From Ruminococcus sp. UNK.MGS-30 (GTDB lineage: Bacteria; Bacillota; Clostridia; Oscillospirales; Ruminococcaceae), in the NCBI GenBank assembly GCA_000980705.1, contig LBCK01000003.1, positions 372,001-436,000 on the forward strand: 64,000 bases of DNA, given 5' to 3'. A program made the translations under genes and the position numbers. The notes below the pieces were generated by a model. It saw only the letters and a list, made by a program, of their open reading frames with translations, had not been told where the DNA came from and did not search any database. The number at the start of each line of letters is the position of its first letter. Within the stretch, counting starts at the first letter, position 1. Below are positions 53,365-62,724 of the stretch, piece after piece.

Positions 53365-54135
53365 ATGAATACAGTTTTACAGACAAAAGGACTTTGCAAA
53401 ACGTACATTGTAAACAAGCGCCAGAACAACGTCCTGAAAAACATTGACCTGACCATCCACGAGGGCGAAATAGTAGCAATTATGGGACCGTCCGGTTCGG
53501 GCAAAAGCACACTTCTCTACTGCGTTTCGGGCATGGACAGAGTAACAGCAGGCAATGTCTTTTTTGACGGCAGAGAGATCACTAAACGCAGTGACAAGGA
53601 GCTTGCACGACTCCGCCTGGATGAAATGGGATTTATCTTTCAGCAGATGTACATGATGAAAAATCTTTCTGTACTGGATAATATCATTCTCCCGGCGGTG
53701 AAATCCAAGAAGAACACCGAAACACGAAAGCAGATCGAGGAGCGTGGACGGACACTCATGCACAGACTGGGCATTGACGATATCGGCAGCAACGATATCA
53801 ATGAGGTATCCGGCGGACAACTGCAAAGAGCCTGCATCTGCCGCAGTATGATAAACGATCCGAAGATGATTTTTGCAGACGAGCCGACCGGCGCACTCAA
53901 CCGCAAAAGTTCCGATGAAGTCATGAACGAACTGCTTTCCCTCAACCATGACGGCACAACGGTCATGTGTGTCACCCACGACCCGAAAGTTGCTGCAAAG
54001 TGCAGCCGGGTACTGTACATCGTGGACGGCGGTATCATGGGCGAAAAGGAAATGGGTCATTTTGACGGCAGCGATAAGGAACTGCGTGACCGTGAACGTG
54101 ACTTGAATAACTGGCTGATGGAACAAGGCTGGTAA
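53365..54135 (+). CDS. BceA-like ABC transporter ATP-binding protein
   Basis: The 256-residue ATPase shows GPSGSGKST, SGGQLQRACICRS and [10 protein letters not shown]. It has a Glu- and Asp-rich C-terminal tail unusual for the family core. GGAGGAAA precedes the ATG at 53365. It energises the neighbouring permease for removal of an antimicrobial peptide or for sensing it. Confidence 0.93.
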   Translation: MNTVLQTKGLCKTYIVNKRQNNVLKNIDLTIHEGEIVAIMGPSGSGKSTLLYCVSGMDRVTAGNVFFDGREITKRSDKELARLRLDEMGFIFQQMYMMKNLSVLDNIILPAVKSKKNTETRKQIEERGRTLMHRLGIDDIGSNDINEVSGGQLQRACICRSMINDPKMIFADEPTGALNRKSSDEVMNELLSLNHDGTTVMCVTHDPKVAAKCSRVLYIVDGGIMGEKEMGHFDGSDKELRDRERDLNNWLMEQGW

Positions 54136-54137
54136 AT

Positions 54138-54172
54138 CGCAAGGGGCAGAATTTCGGTTTTGCCCCTTGATT
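54138..54172 (+). terminator. Hairpin between ATPase and response regulator genes
   Basis: CAAGGGGCA (54140-54148) pairs with TGCCCCTTG (54161-54169), followed by only ATTTC, so it is a weak terminator or processing site. Confidence 0.6.
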
Positions 54173-54214
54173 TCGCACTCAATTTATGGTAAAATATTTA
54201 CAGGTGATGAAATT

Positions 54215-54877
54215 ATGATAGACATACTGATCGTTGAAGATGATACAGAATTATCTGCGCTGCTGACCGATTTCCTGCGTAATGAGGGATATACTGTTTC
54301 AGCAGCGGCAGGCGGCGAATATGCCATTGCGCTTTTTGAAAAATACGGTGCAAGGCTTGTGATCCTGGACATCAATCTGCCGGATGTGAACGGCTTTGCG
54401 GTCTGTTCAAAACTGCGTGAAAATGCGGACACGCCGATACTGATCGTCAGTGCAAGAACGGATAAAGCGGACAAGCTGAACGGCTTTGACCTGGGTGCAG
54501 ATGATTATATCGAAAAGCCTTATGATATAGACATTCTCCTTGCAAAGATAAAAGGCATTTTCAAGCGCAGATATCAGCGCAGCATTCTTTCTGTGAACGG
54601 CGTTACGCTCAATCTCGCCGACCGCACGGCAGAAATTGACGGCAAGCCTGTCGAACTGCCGGCAAAGGAATTCGACCTTCTGCAACTGCTGATGGAAAAT
54701 CAAGGCAAGGCACTCAAAAAGGAATATCTGTTCAACACCGTATGGGGCAGTGACAGCAATTCGGAATTGCAGACACTTCATGTGCATATCAACCGACTGC
54801 GGCAGAAATTAGGCGATGATCCGAAAAATGCAAAGCGGCTGATTACCGTCTGGGGTGTGGGGTACAAATTCGTATGA
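54215..54877 (+). CDS. OmpR-family response regulator
   Basis: The 220-residue regulator has a receiver domain with phospho-acceptor D52 in VILDINLPD, acidic pocket EDD at 8-10 and K101-region EKPYD. The C-terminal winged helix ends TLHVHINRLRQKLGDDPKNAKRLITVWGVGYKF. The start at 54215 follows AGGTGATG. Its TGA overlaps the ATG of the histidine kinase gene. It likely controls the upstream ABC genes. Confidence 0.93.
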   Translation: MIDILIVEDDTELSALLTDFLRNEGYTVSAAAGGEYAIALFEKYGARLVILDINLPDVNGFAVCSKLRENADTPILIVSARTDKADKLNGFDLGADDYIEKPYDIDILLAKIKGIFKRRYQRSILSVNGVTLNLADRTAEIDGKPVELPAKEFDLLQLLMENQGKALKKEYLFNTVWGSDSNSELQTLHVHINRLRQKLGDDPKNAKRLITVWGVGYKFV

Positions 54878-56082
54878 AAGCATTTCGTAAACTTTGCATA
54901 ACGATAACGGCAGTATTTGTCCTGCTTGCCGCAGTGCTGAATGTATGCCTTTTGCGCACGGATAACAGCAGCGGCATCTACCGTGTGGAAGTGAAACGGC
55001 TCACCGATGAAATAACACAGACTGGTTCTTATGACCTGTCGCAATATCCGCATTTAACAGGCGTTTTTACAGGCGACGACTTGTACACCTCCGATGAGCC
55101 GTATGTCATCATTGATGGGAACGATACGCTCTATCGTGTGGAATATACGACCGAAAATAATCATCACGATTTGATGATCGTCAACAGCGTGTTCGGGGCG
55201 ATTTTTCTGATATTGATGTGTGTGCTTTTGTACATCAGGCAACATATCATTGTGCCGTTCGGCAGACTGAATGATGTGCCGCAGGAGCTGGCAAAAGGAA
55301 ATCTTGCGGTAGAGATACCGGAGGAAAAAAGCCGCTTTTTCGGCAAATTTACATGGGGCATAAATCTTCTGCGTGAAAGCATCGAGGACAGCCGCAAAAG
55401 AGAGTTGTCCATGCAGAGGGATAAGAAATTACTGCTCCTTTCACTGTCCCATGACATCAAAACACCGCTTTCGGCGATAAAACTGAATGCAAAGGCGCTC
55501 GAAAAAGGGCTGTACAAGGAGAAAGACAAACAGCTTGCGGCGGCACAAAGCATCGGCAAACGTGCGGACGAAATAGAGCAGTTTGTCAGTGAGATAACCA
55601 ACGCCGCAAGCGAGGACTTCATGACTTTCGAGGTCACCCAGAGTGAGGTGTTTCTAAGTTCCATCCTCGCAAAGATAAATGCAAGATACGCCTCACAGCT
55701 TGCATTATCGGGAACGGAGTTTGCCATAGAGAACTACGATGACTGTATTCTCTCCTGCGATGCTGACCGGTTGGCAGAATGTCTGCAAAATCTGATCGAA
55801 AATGCTATAAAATACGGCGACGGCAGACAAATCAAACTGAGCTTTGATAAAGTTGACGGCTGTGAGCTGATAACAGTCAGAAACACAGGCTGTACCCTTG
55901 AAGAAAAAGAACTGCCGCAGATATTTGAGAGTTTTCACCGTGGCAGCAATGCAGCTAAAGTGCAGGGAAACGGTCTGGGACTGTTCATCTGTAAACGGTT
56001 GATGTCACTCATGGGCGGCGAGGTCTATGCCGAAATTCGAGAGAAATGTTTTTGTGTGACGTTGGTAGTGAAACTGGCGTAA
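54874..56082 (+). CDS. Sensor histidine kinase
   Basis: The 402-residue kinase has two membrane helices (about 7-27 and 98-121) around an extracellular domain of only about 70 residues, then a linker (about 122-182). The phospho-acceptor H193 lies in SLSHDIKTPLSAI, and N, G1 and G2 boxes follow (NLIENAIKYG, GNGLGLFICKRL). The small outer domain fits kinases that sense through a partner transporter, as in BceS. It overlaps the response regulator by 4 nt. Confidence 0.92.
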   Translation: MKAFRKLCITITAVFVLLAAVLNVCLLRTDNSSGIYRVEVKRLTDEITQTGSYDLSQYPHLTGVFTGDDLYTSDEPYVIIDGNDTLYRVEYTTENNHHDLMIVNSVFGAIFLILMCVLLYIRQHIIVPFGRLNDVPQELAKGNLAVEIPEEKSRFFGKFTWGINLLRESIEDSRKRELSMQRDKKLLLLSLSHDIKTPLSAIKLNAKALEKGLYKEKDKQLAAAQSIGKRADEIEQFVSEITNAASEDFMTFEVTQSEVFLSSILAKINARYASQLALSGTEFAIENYDDCILSCDADRLAECLQNLIENAIKYGDGRQIKLSFDKVDGCELITVRNTGCTLEEKELPQIFESFHRGSNAAKVQGNGLGLFICKRLMSLMGGEVYAEIREKCFCVTLVVKLA

Positions 56083-56109
56083 AAATTTTATATAGAGGAG
56101 GTCACAGCA

Positions 56110-58308
56110 GTGACAGACAAGAAAGCGCTGACGCTATTGAAAAAATACTATCTCCCGTACACGGCAGAGGGAACGCTGTCCGAATCTGACAGAGCGGATG
56201 CGTTCAAAAGCGGTATCCTTGTGCCGGATTCCGCTATGACACACGATGAAATCATTACAGCGATCAAATCTCTTTCTGAAGATATTTCCCTGGAAAGCAC
56301 TGCAAAAGCATTCCTCTACAGCCTTTCAAGCGGAGATATGCGATATCGTACAGCTTTATCCAGTCTCGTGTGGGCAAGATCACTTCCGAAACACGAATTC
56401 ATATCCAATAACGCAGAAAAGGCGGGATGGCGCACGCCGTCCTGTTCGGTATGCGGCTGTACACATGGGCTGGTAACAACAGAGCGCATTGACTGGAACA
56501 ATTACGGCGTTTTCCGTTACTTTCCGCCAAAACAGTACGGCAGAGAGCCGGATTTCGCCTGCGCCGAGTATGTGCTGCACGATCTGCGTGAGTTTGAAAA
56601 GCTGCCTGCGGCAGAACCGTGTGAAGAAGATTATTGTATACTGAACGGAATCTTTGCCTGTGTGGGACAAATGAAACCGCACAACATGGACATTGCTTTG
56701 GTGAATGAGATACGGGGCAAGAAGTTTCTGGATGCTACGGGCAACGCTGTTCACTGTATTTTGGGAATTCTCTCTCTATGTGGCATACTGGAAAGTACCG
56801 CACATAGGGGCTTTTTGCATAACTTTACAAACAGCGGCGAGATCGGCGGTTATCGTGACGGGCTTTCGTTTTATCCCCTATTCTATTGGCGTGGAAAAAA
56901 TGGAGTGAATTATGACGCTGTAAATGAAATATTCGGCAGTTTCAGCGGCGACAGGTTATCTCCCAGTCATGCTGTTATCCCTGTGAAGAACGAGGCAAAA
57001 GCACCTGCAAAGAAGGTTGTTTCAAAAGCGGAACCGTATTATTCTGACGGCGTTTACACGATCATGCTTACCGATGCGGAACGACGGTATCTTGCACTTG
57101 ATCCAATTGATCCGAGCTGGGAAACAGAATCTATGTACAGCGTGACGCATTGGCTGAAAAAGCGAACCGTCTTATTTTATAAGGAAAATACAATCGTCAA
57201 GGTGATCCATGAAGTGCATTCTATAGATGATGACGGCGCATATTGCTGGAGAGACTACAGCGAGTTTGATACCCGACTTGAAACAGACAACCGGAAAATG
57301 CTGCTGCCGCTGACTGCAAGGGGCAGAGCGAAACCGATCACGCCGACCAATGTGATGGCAGTCAAACCGTTCGGCTGTACCTTCAATATTTATCTGAAAA
57401 AAGAGGAAAGTCAGATAGCGGTTCAGAATCTGAGAAATAATCAGATCATTCCCATCGGAGAAGAAGAGCGTGTGAAAAAAATCATGTCTGATGAAGATTT
57501 CCATGAATTTATGCGTTACTATATTTCAACTTGTCCCGATGATTATTTTGAGCATATCTCTGCGGTAAGGAATATGAAACACCAGACTGTGAAATTCAGA
57601 GCAGGCGATATTTTTCGCTGTCAGATCGACAGAACACACTGTGCCTACGGACTGATTCTCGGAAAAACCAGGGAAATTGAAACGTGGAAGGAACTGCCCA
57701 AAGAGCATTCTTTTCGTCATGTCATGACGCAGCCTATTCTTGTAAGAATGTATGATTTTGTCACTACAGATCAAGAGATGTCAGCAGCTCTGCTTTCAGA
57801 CAAAACTTTGTGTCCGCCGAGACTCTGCTCGGACTGTGATATATTATGGGGTACACATAAAATCGTTGCTCATAAAAAGCTTGTCCCCGATGATATTCAA
57901 TTTCAGTTACAGCTCGCAAGGCAGGTGAAAAAGGACGAGCATTTTACACCTTTTACGGCGGAAGGCTTTATGGAAATGTCCCCAAGCCGTCCGAATCCGG
58001 AAAGCTTATACGTAGAGTGGGGATTTGCTTCGTTTGAGATACCGTGGGCAGACGTTCCCGACAACATCCGGCGTCTGCTTGATAAAGGAAGATACTTTGA
58101 CGGCGGTGTTGCAATGTTTATCAACGCCGATACGCCAAAGCATATACGCCAGGACAACTTGTTATTGCTTGAAAATCGGGACAAATTTGGTGCTGTTATG
58201 GAGTTCCTCGGTCTGTCTCCCAAATGTACGGTCGACGATTTTGCCGCTAAATATGGCGGAATCTCACGGCAGAAATATATTGAACTGATTGAGGAGCGAG
58301 GTAAGTGA
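56110..58308 (+). CDS. Large protein of unknown function with C-terminal Imm26-like domain
   Basis: The 732-residue cytoplasmic protein starts with GTG (56110), preceded by AGGAGG. An N-terminal helical part carries a possible zinc site (CSVCGCTHG, residues 112-119), and a Glu/Lys-rich linker lies near 315. A middle region of unknown fold follows (about 330-490). The C-terminal third resembles the Imm26 immunity domain (VKFRAGDIFRCQ...AYGLILG..., about 545-655). No signal peptide or membrane helix is visible. It sits 28 nt after the sensor kinase, so it may belong to that operon. No toxin gene is adjacent. The function is not known; the Imm26 match is by eye. Confidence 0.75.
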   Translation: MTDKKALTLLKKYYLPYTAEGTLSESDRADAFKSGILVPDSAMTHDEIITAIKSLSEDISLESTAKAFLYSLSSGDMRYRTALSSLVWARSLPKHEFISNNAEKAGWRTPSCSVCGCTHGLVTTERIDWNNYGVFRYFPPKQYGREPDFACAEYVLHDLREFEKLPAAEPCEEDYCILNGIFACVGQMKPHNMDIALVNEIRGKKFLDATGNAVHCILGILSLCGILESTAHRGFLHNFTNSGEIGGYRDGLSFYPLFYWRGKNGVNYDAVNEIFGSFSGDRLSPSHAVIPVKNEAKAPAKKVVSKAEPYYSDGVYTIMLTDAERRYLALDPIDPSWETESMYSVTHWLKKRTVLFYKENTIVKVIHEVHSIDDDGAYCWRDYSEFDTRLETDNRKMLLPLTARGRAKPITPTNVMAVKPFGCTFNIYLKKEESQIAVQNLRNNQIIPIGEEERVKKIMSDEDFHEFMRYYISTCPDDYFEHISAVRNMKHQTVKFRAGDIFRCQIDRTHCAYGLILGKTREIETWKELPKEHSFRHVMTQPILVRMYDFVTTDQEMSAALLSDKTLCPPRLCSDCDILWGTHKIVAHKKLVPDDIQFQLQLARQVKKDEHFTPFTAEGFMEMSPSRPNPESLYVEWGFASFEIPWADVPDNIRRLLDKGRYFDGGVAMFINADTPKHIRQDNLLLLENRDKFGAVMEFLGLSPKCTVDDFAAKYGGISRQKYIELIEERGK

Positions 58309-58317
58309 ATGTGACAT

Positions 58318-58417
58318 GAACATGGTAAAGCATTGCTTTGCCGTGTTTTGTTTTTCTCATACAAAACAGAAAAGGCAGTCCTGCCCGGCTGTATGCCGGA
58401 CAGAGCTGCCCTTTTTC
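58318..58417. terminator. Two consecutive terminator hairpins between the 732-residue protein gene and the HExxH protease gene
   Basis: First: ACATGGTAAAGC pairs with GCTTTGCCGTGT (58318-58345) followed by TTTGTTTTT, serving the plus-strand gene. Second: AAAAGGCAG...CTGCCCTTTT (58368-58417), with an inner CCGGC/GCCGG stem, usable in both directions. Confidence 0.8.
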
Positions 58418-58428
58418 GTAATTGAATT

Positions 58429-58911
58429 TTAAGGATGGTCAACCACACTGGCGTATTCATCTAAAATGTAATCTGCATAAGAAGCGGCTTGCCGTTCATA
58501 TCCGATTTCTGTAAGTCGAATATCGTTAATCCACTGAAAATAGTGCGTCAATTCGTGTGCTATTGTTTCCAGTATCAGCGCTAAAGCATCATCTCTCCCT
58601 AGTGTTATCAAATTATCTGTATAACTTCCGGTTGCAACACGTATATATGGTTCATACATCTCGTGATATGGCTGAAAAAAAGTGCCATATACCATTTCGC
58701 CGTCCATCGACTTAATGTATTTTTTCCCTTTCACATACACCGGCACTCTTATTGGGAAAAAGTACTCTTTTCTCAACCACTTTCCAAATTTCAGGCACGC
58801 TTCTCTTACTTCCGTGTTAACGTCGGAGGTAAAACGGAATCTAAGACCACTTCTTCTTGATTGAATATTTGTAAAGTGATATTTCCAATTCTCAAGTGTC
58901 CAGATATGCAC
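58429..58911 (-). CDS. Small SprT/zincin-like HExxH metalloprotease domain protein
   Basis: The 160-residue cytoplasmic protein has the zinc motif H119-E-L-T-H123 in a helix followed by a downstream acidic residue cluster (E136, E142), giving a zincin fold of the SprT or WLM-like kind. The start is GTG at 58911 with AGGAAG about 8 nt upstream. It is isolated between terminators. Its biological role is unknown. Confidence 0.65.
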   Translation of the reverse strand: MHIWTLENWKYHFTNIQSRRSGLRFRFTSDVNTEVREACLKFGKWLRKEYFFPIRVPVYVKGKKYIKSMDGEMVYGTFFQPYHEMYEPYIRVATGSYTDNLITLGRDDALALILETIAHELTHYFQWINDIRLTEIGYERQAASYADYILDEYASVVDHP

Positions 58912-59055
58912 AATGTCACTTCCTGTTTTTCAGCTTAAATTTTCTGCTGGATTCCTGTAATATGGTTGTTTGTTGTTCTTTAGTATACCATAATTTTGAG
59001 AAGAAATCAAGAAGTACCAAAAGCAAAATAGCCGAACAATGCCACCGCCGATTAT

Positions 59056-59697
59056 CTACGAAATAATTGTCAATTTTCCCTTATCCATCTCACAAACGGT
59101 ATCGCACAGCACAGAAATGTCTTCCGCCGAATGAGATGCCAAAAGAATGGTTTTCCCCTGTTCCTTTAGATGGAGCAGGTATCTTCGCATATCCTGTACG
59201 CCGTCTTTGTCCAATCCATTCATTGGTTCGTCCAGAATCAGCAGGTCGGGATCTTCCATGATCGCCTGTGCCAATCCCAGTCGCTGCCGCATACCCAGTG
59301 AAAACTTTCCAACGTGTTTTTTACTGTCCGGATCTAGCCCAACCGATTGCATGGCATTTCGGATTTTTTCTTTTGAGGCTCTTCCGGTAATGTCCGCTAA
59401 AAACTTCAAATTCCGATAAGCACCATACTCCGGAAGAAATCCAGGTGTTTCGATGATAGCCCCTATATTATCCGGGATATCAACGTCTTTTCCGATCACT
59501 TTTCCAAATACAGTGACTTTCCCGGAGGTAACCGGAATAAATCCGCAGATACATTTCATCAGCATGGTTTTACCGCTGCCGTTTCGTCCGATGATACCAT
59601 GTATTTTTCCGGGCGCAAAGTTCATGTTAATATGATGCAGCACGGTTTCTTTTCCAAATGATTTGACAAGATCTGTAACTTGAATCACGTAATCCAT
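59056..59697 (-). CDS. ABC transporter ATP-binding protein (bacitracin/lantibiotic-immunity type)
   Basis: The 213-residue ATPase shows GRNGSGKTM, FSLGMRQRLGLA and LLILDEPMNGLD. It resembles BcrA/LanF-type ATPases. It is the last gene of a four-gene operon (lipoprotein, two membrane proteins, ATPase), with 18 nt to the preceding membrane protein. The C-terminus is short (ends LTIIS). Confidence 0.9.
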   Translation of the reverse strand: MDYVIQVTDLVKSFGKETVLHHINMNFAPGKIHGIIGRNGSGKTMLMKCICGFIPVTSGKVTVFGKVIGKDVDIPDNIGAIIETPGFLPEYGAYRNLKFLADITGRASKEKIRNAMQSVGLDPDSKKHVGKFSLGMRQRLGLAQAIMEDPDLLILDEPMNGLDKDGVQDMRRYLLHLKEQGKTILLASHSAEDISVLCDTVCEMDKGKLTIIS

Positions 59698-59715
59698 TTG
59701 CTTTCCTTTCTGTCC

Positions 59716-60573
59716 TTACTTTGAATCAATATCCATTTTCCATCTCTTTCTAAATACTAACAGCAAAACAATCAATAACAAAGAAAGACCGCAATAAACG
59801 CCGATGCAATAATAGAAGGAAGGATGATTTGTCTTTTCAGCAACATCGACCTGATTCAGCGTACTCCAGGAAACCGGAGAAAAATACAACTGCTTATCAG
59901 AACCGAATGCCTCCACATAGCAGCTGAATAAGATAATAATTCCACTGACGATGCTCCCCAAGTAGCGTTTACTGCTGATGGTGTTCAAAAAGTAAATCAA
60001 TAATCCAATGAATATCGCCATGAGCCATGATAGTAAAAACGTATACCAAACCGCCTGTATGGGTGTAAAATATTCAATGACGTAACCGGCGACAGACAAA
60101 AACGAATAGCCCAATTGTGATGCCGCATTACTGTATGCAATTGTATAGAGGCATTTCCCCCAATCCATAGAAAGTTCCGATGAAGGAAGTGCGGTAATCA
60201 CAGTACACAAAAAGATAAACAGATAGTAAACCGCACTGGATACGATAATGTATAGGATTTGCCCGGTAATCCATGCCTTTCGCTTACACCTTACAATAAG
60301 AAATAATGCGTTTTGATCGATAAAAGGTGCATTGCAAAACATCAAAAGCAGCGGCAGCGTAAAAATCAATTTCAGATGATATTGCGAATACAGAAACGGA
60401 TACTGCCATATAGAAGACGAAACGCCTAAATCAGCACTCAAATCGGAAAATTTTCTCGTATTTTCCAGAATCAAGATAAACAGGATTGCGGCAATCGTCC
60501 AAATACGATAGTCCTTTTGCCATTTTCTGAAGTTCTGCAAACAAATGCAAACGGTTATTTTAATGAATGACAT
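59716..60573 (-). CDS. ABC transporter membrane protein (EfiE/LanE-like)
   Basis: The 285-residue protein has six predicted membrane helices and no recognisable enzymatic motif. The start at 60573 follows AAGGAGGG and overlaps the end of the preceding membrane protein gene by 14 nt. It partners with the ATPase downstream, like the EG pairs of lantibiotic immunity transporters. This assignment rests on gene order and topology only. Confidence 0.75.
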   Translation of the reverse strand: MSFIKITVCICLQNFRKWQKDYRIWTIAAILFILILENTRKFSDLSADLGVSSSIWQYPFLYSQYHLKLIFTLPLLLMFCNAPFIDQNALFLIVRCKRKAWITGQILYIIVSSAVYYLFIFLCTVITALPSSELSMDWGKCLYTIAYSNAASQLGYSFLSVAGYVIEYFTPIQAVWYTFLLSWLMAIFIGLLIYFLNTISSKRYLGSIVSGIIILFSCYVEAFGSDKQLYFSPVSWSTLNQVDVAEKTNHPSFYYCIGVYCGLSLLLIVLLLVFRKRWKMDIDSK

Positions 60574-61321
60574 CCTGCACCCTCCTTTTTGCAATTTGCC
60601 AAAAAACAAATGCGAACACTATGCCAAGGCATGAAAATACAAGAATAATATAAGCAGATGCCAGCCACGGATTAGAGGAAACATCTGTGTAGCTCAAAGA
60701 CAGATACCATAAATTCGGCAGGAACTTTGATTCAATTGTAATCATCTCCAACACATAACTGAAAACAAGCGGAGCGCAGACTGCCAGATACGCATTCAAA
60801 AAGCAGGCAGACATTGCCAGACCGGAAAGCGACCACACAGCAATACTGTAGGCATAATGAAACGTCCGGAAAAACAAATACAGCCCCACATCTTTTTCAT
60901 TGAGAAGTACGCCAAATGTTCCGGTATAATCATTTCCATCATAACAATACAGTGTGCCTCGTATGCAAAAAAGCCCGATGCACAATAAGATTCCCAAAAA
61001 CACAATGAGAAAAGAAGATACAAACTGCATTACCAGATAAACTGACAAATGCTTTGACAAAGAGGAACGATACAAAATAAAATTTGCCATTTTTGTGTTT
61101 CGTTCTCTGCAATAAACCGTTCCAAACGGAATCGTTGCAAACAGCATCATCAATTTTCGGTAAGAGCTGATGTCCAACATGAGATCGAACGCATAGATCA
61201 CGCCGGGGCGTGCGTTCTCCTCCTGCATACCAAACCAGCAGATAACGCCGACCATGACAATTGCCAGATAAAAAAGAGGCGACAAAAGTAATCGTTTGAT
61301 GTAAGAAATAAATATCTGCAT
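60560..61321 (-). CDS. ABC transporter membrane protein (LanG-like)
   Basis: The 253-residue protein has six membrane helices. Its ATG at 61321 follows GTGAGGTG. It lies 11 nt after the lipoprotein gene and overlaps the next membrane protein gene. It likely forms a heterodimeric permease with that neighbour. Sequence identity to known immunity proteins could not be judged by eye. Confidence 0.72.
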   Translation of the reverse strand: MQIFISYIKRLLLSPLFYLAIVMVGVICWFGMQEENARPGVIYAFDLMLDISSYRKLMMLFATIPFGTVYCRERNTKMANFILYRSSLSKHLSVYLVMQFVSSFLIVFLGILLCIGLFCIRGTLYCYDGNDYTGTFGVLLNEKDVGLYLFFRTFHYAYSIAVWSLSGLAMSACFLNAYLAVCAPLVFSYVLEMITIESKFLPNLWYLSLSYTDVSSNPWLASAYIILVFSCLGIVFAFVFWQIAKRRVQDVIH

Positions 61322-61332
61322 ACAGCACCTCA

Positions 61333-62427
61333 CTAATACAACTCACCAGTCAGTGCATCCACACAAATCGTACTGTAATAATGTGTAGAAGTCCCATCAT
61401 TATTGGGCAGCACAGAATCCAAAATAAATACCCAGACAGGCTGTAATTGCAGTACGTCCTCTTTTTGTTCCAGAACATTCCACTTCAAACTGCACCCGGA
61501 CAGTGTTTCTGTACCTTTTGATTCATCTTCATTCACAGCCATAGATTCCATATGGGATTTCACTCGTTCGATTGCCTGTTCCGGAGAACAGATCTGACTG
61601 CTGTCCCCTTCCTCTGTTTGTTCCATTGCATAACTGCATTCCAGATATTCCAGCCCGTTTTTGCTGAACACGCTGACCAGCTTTGACGGGCGTCCTTCGG
61701 TCATATCGCTGACAGAGGAAGAAATTGTATAATTGGCAGCAGCAACGCTGTCTATTTCCGTTAGGTACACAAGCATATACGCATCCGCCTCGTCATCCCA
61801 CGGAATATCCACACCAACATTTGTTTTTGCATTCTCGACGCAATTCTGATTGAGCGCATATATCTCTGGTGTGCTTGCCACAGGTAAATCTAACGTTTCT
61901 ATCAGATTTTGCATATATGCAAGAGCATCCGTAGAGGAAAATGTATCCAATTCTTTTTCTGGCATCAGGACACGCATGTTTTCTTCTGAACAGGACAGGT
62001 CATAATAATATGCAAAATAGCCATAGTAGTCATCGGATTTTTCCGTGGCGTACAGAATGCTACCTGCATCATAACACAGCGTGGTATTATCCTGTGTCTG
62101 ATATAAATGATAGTAGTCCTTCCCGGGAATATACATACTTTCTGATGTTTCTTCTTTTTGATATACCTGTTTTGTATTTCCGAAAAACAAGGATTCCATA
62201 TCTTTTCCCTCAAACAATTTCAATTTGCATTGTACTTCGGGAATATTTTGGGTGTAATTCTCCGGAATGGAAAACTGGTATGTCAAATTGTCATACGGAG
62301 ACTGATTCATTTCTTCAACATTCAAAGATGACATATTATTCTGAGGATGTGCCGATTTGCTGGCAGGAAAACAAGCTGTAAATAACACACAAGACAATAT
62401 TGGCACGATTAAAACTTGCCTTTTCAT
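61333..62427 (-). CDS. Lipoprotein of the ABC operon (LanI-like/unknown)
   Basis: The 364-residue lipoprotein has a signal ending LFTACFP and a mainly beta-rich domain. The last 40 residues resemble a PepSY-like strand pair ending VDALTGELY. The start at 62427 follows AAAGGAG. It is the first gene of the operon behind a promoter with tandem LytTR-type repeats. It may bind the cognate peptide outside the cell. No close family was recognised. Confidence 0.72.
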   Translation of the reverse strand: MKRQVLIVPILSCVLFTACFPASKSAHPQNNMSSLNVEEMNQSPYDNLTYQFSIPENYTQNIPEVQCKLKLFEGKDMESLFFGNTKQVYQKEETSESMYIPGKDYYHLYQTQDNTTLCYDAGSILYATEKSDDYYGYFAYYYDLSCSEENMRVLMPEKELDTFSSTDALAYMQNLIETLDLPVASTPEIYALNQNCVENAKTNVGVDIPWDDEADAYMLVYLTEIDSVAAANYTISSSVSDMTEGRPSKLVSVFSKNGLEYLECSYAMEQTEEGDSSQICSPEQAIERVKSHMESMAVNEDESKGTETLSGCSLKWNVLEQKEDVLQLQPVWVFILDSVLPNNDGTSTHYYSTICVDALTGELY

Positions 62428-62520
62428 TCTGGATACTCCTTTCAATCATTTTTAGCATCCTTGCACAAAATAGTGACTTTGCTGCCTTTTGAAAAACCTG
62501 CTGACGCATTTTTCAGTTTC

Positions 62521-62548
62521 ATTATATCAATTTCAATAAAAAAGTCAA
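62521..62548 (-). promoter_or_regulatory. Promoter of the lipoprotein-ABC operon
   Basis: On the minus strand TTGACT (62543-62548), 16 bp and TATAAT (62521-62526). Confidence 0.7.
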
Positions 62549-62555
62549 TATAATT

Positions 62556-62592
62556 TGCGTAGTTGGTATGTTTTTCTGCGTAATTGGTATGT
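62556..62592 (-). promoter_or_regulatory. Tandem 21-bp-spaced direct repeats (likely LytTR response-regulator site)
   Basis: ACATACCAAYTACGCA on the minus strand occurs twice (62556-62571 and 62577-62592), exactly 21 bp apart. The pair ends 8 bp upstream of the -35. The direct repeat with two-turn spacing is the hallmark of AgrA/ComE-type LytTR regulators, and the GHKL kinase upstream is of the type that pairs with them. Confidence 0.75.
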
Positions 62593-62610
62593 TTTCACCT
62601 TTTTGCATAA

Positions 62611-62686
62611 AAAATGCGATATGGACTTGCACGGAAATACAGTGCTTTTCAGCGTGTTTTCCAACAAATCAATCATATCGCATTTT
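62611..62686 (-). terminator. Long-loop inverted repeat downstream of GHKL kinase gene
   Basis: AAAATGCGATATG (62611-62623) pairs with CATATCGCATTTT (62674-62686), with a T-run on the minus strand after the stem. The 50-nt loop is unusual for a terminator. Confidence 0.6.
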
Positions 62687-62724
62687 ATCGCAAAGTGCAA
62701 TATTTTGTTCCCCAAATGCAGGTT

